Shown: piece by piece, positions 4,916 through 5,831 of the stretch
How positions within the stretch are numbered: position 1 is the first letter of the stretch
Layout: each line of letters opens with the position of its first letter
Source: Coriobacteriales bacterium
GTDB lineage: Bacteria; Actinomycetota; Coriobacteriia; Coriobacteriales; UBA8131
Reading direction: 5' to 3'
Length of the DNA stretch: 5,831 nucleotides
Assembly (NCBI GenBank): GCA_031272005.1
Contig: JAISUQ010000094.1
Span: 1-5,831, forward strand
The notes under the pieces: model-generated
What the model saw: the letters and a program-made list of their open reading frames with translations, nothing else
The model's database searches: none
Told to the model about the DNA's origin: nothing
Position numbers and translations under genes: made by a program

Positions 4916-5831
4916 TGCAGCCGCCGTCAGACTTTTCAGGGATTACCGCAAGCTCTGGCATCGCCGAGCTCACCGCCCTGCGCCGGGCTTATGCCGCAGG
5001 AGCGCTCAGCCCCAGGCAGGTTGTAGATATGCTGGTGGCTAAATCTGGCGAATATGACGAGTACAATGTCTGGATCATCCCGCCTGCGCAGATGCCGTTG
5101 CAATCATACCTTGAGCGTTTGGATAACCTGGATCCTGGCGATACCCAGCGCTATCCGCTCTGGGGCATTCCATTTGCTATTAAGGATAATATTGACCTGG
5201 CCGGGGTTTGCACCACCGCCGGGTGTCCGGGCTATTCCTATCTGCCGGACAAGAATGCCACGGTCGTGCAACGCCTGATTGAAGCAGGTGCCATCCCCGT
5301 GGGTAAAACCAACCTGGACCAGTTTGCCACCGGGTTGGTGGGTACCCGCAGCCCTTATGGCGAATGCTGCAATGCCCTGCGCCCGGAGTTGCTCAGCGGC
5401 GGTTCTTCTTCGGGATCAGCGGTAAGTGTAGCCTTAGGATTGGCCAGCTTTGCGCTGGGGTCCGATACGGCTGGCTCAGGGCGAGTGCCGGCAGCCCTGA
5501 ACGGCATCTACGGGCTGAAGCCGCCCCGAGGCTCCTGGTCGAACTCTGGTCTGGTGCCCGCCTGTGCCAGCCTGGACTGCATCACCGTCTTTGCCAACTC
5601 ACTGGCCGACCTGCAGCTGGTAGACTCTGTGGCCAGCGGCTATGATTCAAACTGCCCCTGGTCCAGGGATGATTTGCAGAGAAGTGGTGGCGGTGGCGGT
5701 GACATTGTCGCAAACTCCGCTGATTTGCCGGCGGTTATCTACCTGCCCGCTGAACAGCCCCGCTTCTTCGGACCTTTTGCCCAATCATATCAGCAGCGTT
5801 GGTTGGCATTTACAACCAGGCTGCGAGAAGC
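4915..5831 (+). CDS. atzF: Allophanate hydrolase, N-terminal amidase domain (3' end outside the window)
   Basis: The frame is open from ATG 4915 to the window edge, giving 305 complete codons of a protein that is usually about 600 residues long. It is an amidase-signature enzyme that hydrolyses allophanate to ammonia and CO2, the last step of the pathway. The Ser-cisSer-Lys triad is visible: K90 in PFAIKDN, cis-Ser S164 in SGGSSSGSAV (161-170) and nucleophile S188 in GSDTAGSGRVPAA (182-194). This spacing equals that of the characterised AtzF (Lys91, Ser165, Ser189) less one residue. Other family stretches are KTNLDQFATGLVGTRSPYG (131-149) and LVPACASLDC (213-222). The C-terminal domain is not visible. 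Oddities are a run of five glycines (258-262) in a variable region after the core and GECCN (149-153), where I recall many homologues having an Arg before the Asn. The start is fixed by AAGGAG and the overlap with the carboxylase stop. Its position and coupling fit a cytoplasmic enzyme receiving allophanate from the preceding steps. Confidence 0.95.
   Translation, partial: MQPPSDFSGITASSGIAELTALRRAYAAGALSPRQVVDMLVAKSGEYDEYNVWIIPPAQMPLQSYLERLDNLDPGDTQRYPLWGIPFAIKDNIDLAGVCTTAGCPGYSYLPDKNATVVQRLIEAGAIPVGKTNLDQFATGLVGTRSPYGECCNALRPELLSGGSSSGSAVSVALGLASFALGSDTAGSGRVPAALNGIYGLKPPRGSWSNSGLVPACASLDCITVFANSLADLQLVDSVASGYDSNCPWSRDDLQRSGGGGGDIVANSADLPAVIYLPAEQPRFFGPFAQSYQQRWLAFTTRLRE
5686..5700 (+). repeat. 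Short GGT/GGC run coding for five glycines in allophanate hydrolase
   Basis: GGTGGCGGTGGCGGT encodes Gly258-Gly262, between NCPWSRDD and DIVANSAD. It is a 6-bp periodic run of two and a half units, in what looks like a variable loop ahead of LPAVIYLP. It is short enough to be incidental, but it is the same kind of glycine-rich, in-frame simple sequence as in the carboxylase. Confidence 0.5.

Noticed and set aside
4776..5042. A plus-strand frame with Thr-Gln-Ala-Gly repeats spanning the carboxylase-atzF junction
   Set aside because: It is the 12-bp repeat read out of frame, then an out-of-frame reading of allophanate hydrolase.

Overview
The window is a stretch of one tightly packed plus-strand operon for assimilating nitrogen through allophanate. 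In order it holds the last 59 codons of a DUF1989 protein (UAAP1 type), a complete second DUF1989 protein (UAAP2 type, 219 aa), a complete biotin-dependent carboxylase of the urea/guanidine carboxylase family (1301 aa), and the first 305 codons of an allophanate hydrolase that runs off the right edge. Every gene is preceded by a purine-rich Shine-Dalgarno sequence. The gaps are 112 nt, 57 nt and a 1-nt overlap (TAATG), which suggests a single transcript. No promoter, riboswitch or terminator can be supported here; the start of the operon must lie left of the window and its end to the right.

Proteins like these have long been annotated as a 'urea carboxylase / urea amidolyase' system. Published biochemistry on homologous operons showed that the two DUF1989 proteins form a carboxyguanidine deiminase (CgdAB), and that the carboxylase in such operons prefers guanidine. 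The best pathway reading is therefore: guanidine + bicarbonate + ATP gives carboxyguanidine (carboxylase); carboxyguanidine gives allophanate + NH3 (the DUF1989 pair); allophanate gives 2 NH3 + 2 CO2 (allophanate hydrolase). This assignment to guanidine rests on gene context and family knowledge, not on a substrate residue I could verify.

The unusual part is the amount of simple tandem repeat in and around otherwise well-conserved enzymes. A hexanucleotide (GGTGCG)n run encodes a Gly-Ala linker inside the carboxyltransferase part of the carboxylase. A 12-bp repeat (consensus GACTCAGGCAGG) encodes a Asp-Ser-Gly-Arg tail after the biotinyl domain, where the protein would normally end. A 12-bp exact duplication lies in the UAAP1-UAAP2 spacer. 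A short GGT/GGC run encodes five glycines in the allophanate hydrolase. All coding repeats have units divisible by three and keep the frame, and all sit in probable linkers or tails, so the enzymes look intact.

The high GC content, strong Shine-Dalgarno sites and operon type fit a proteobacterium, most likely a gammaproteobacterium, but I cannot name a genus. I found no mobile element, tRNA, rRNA or CRISPR array.
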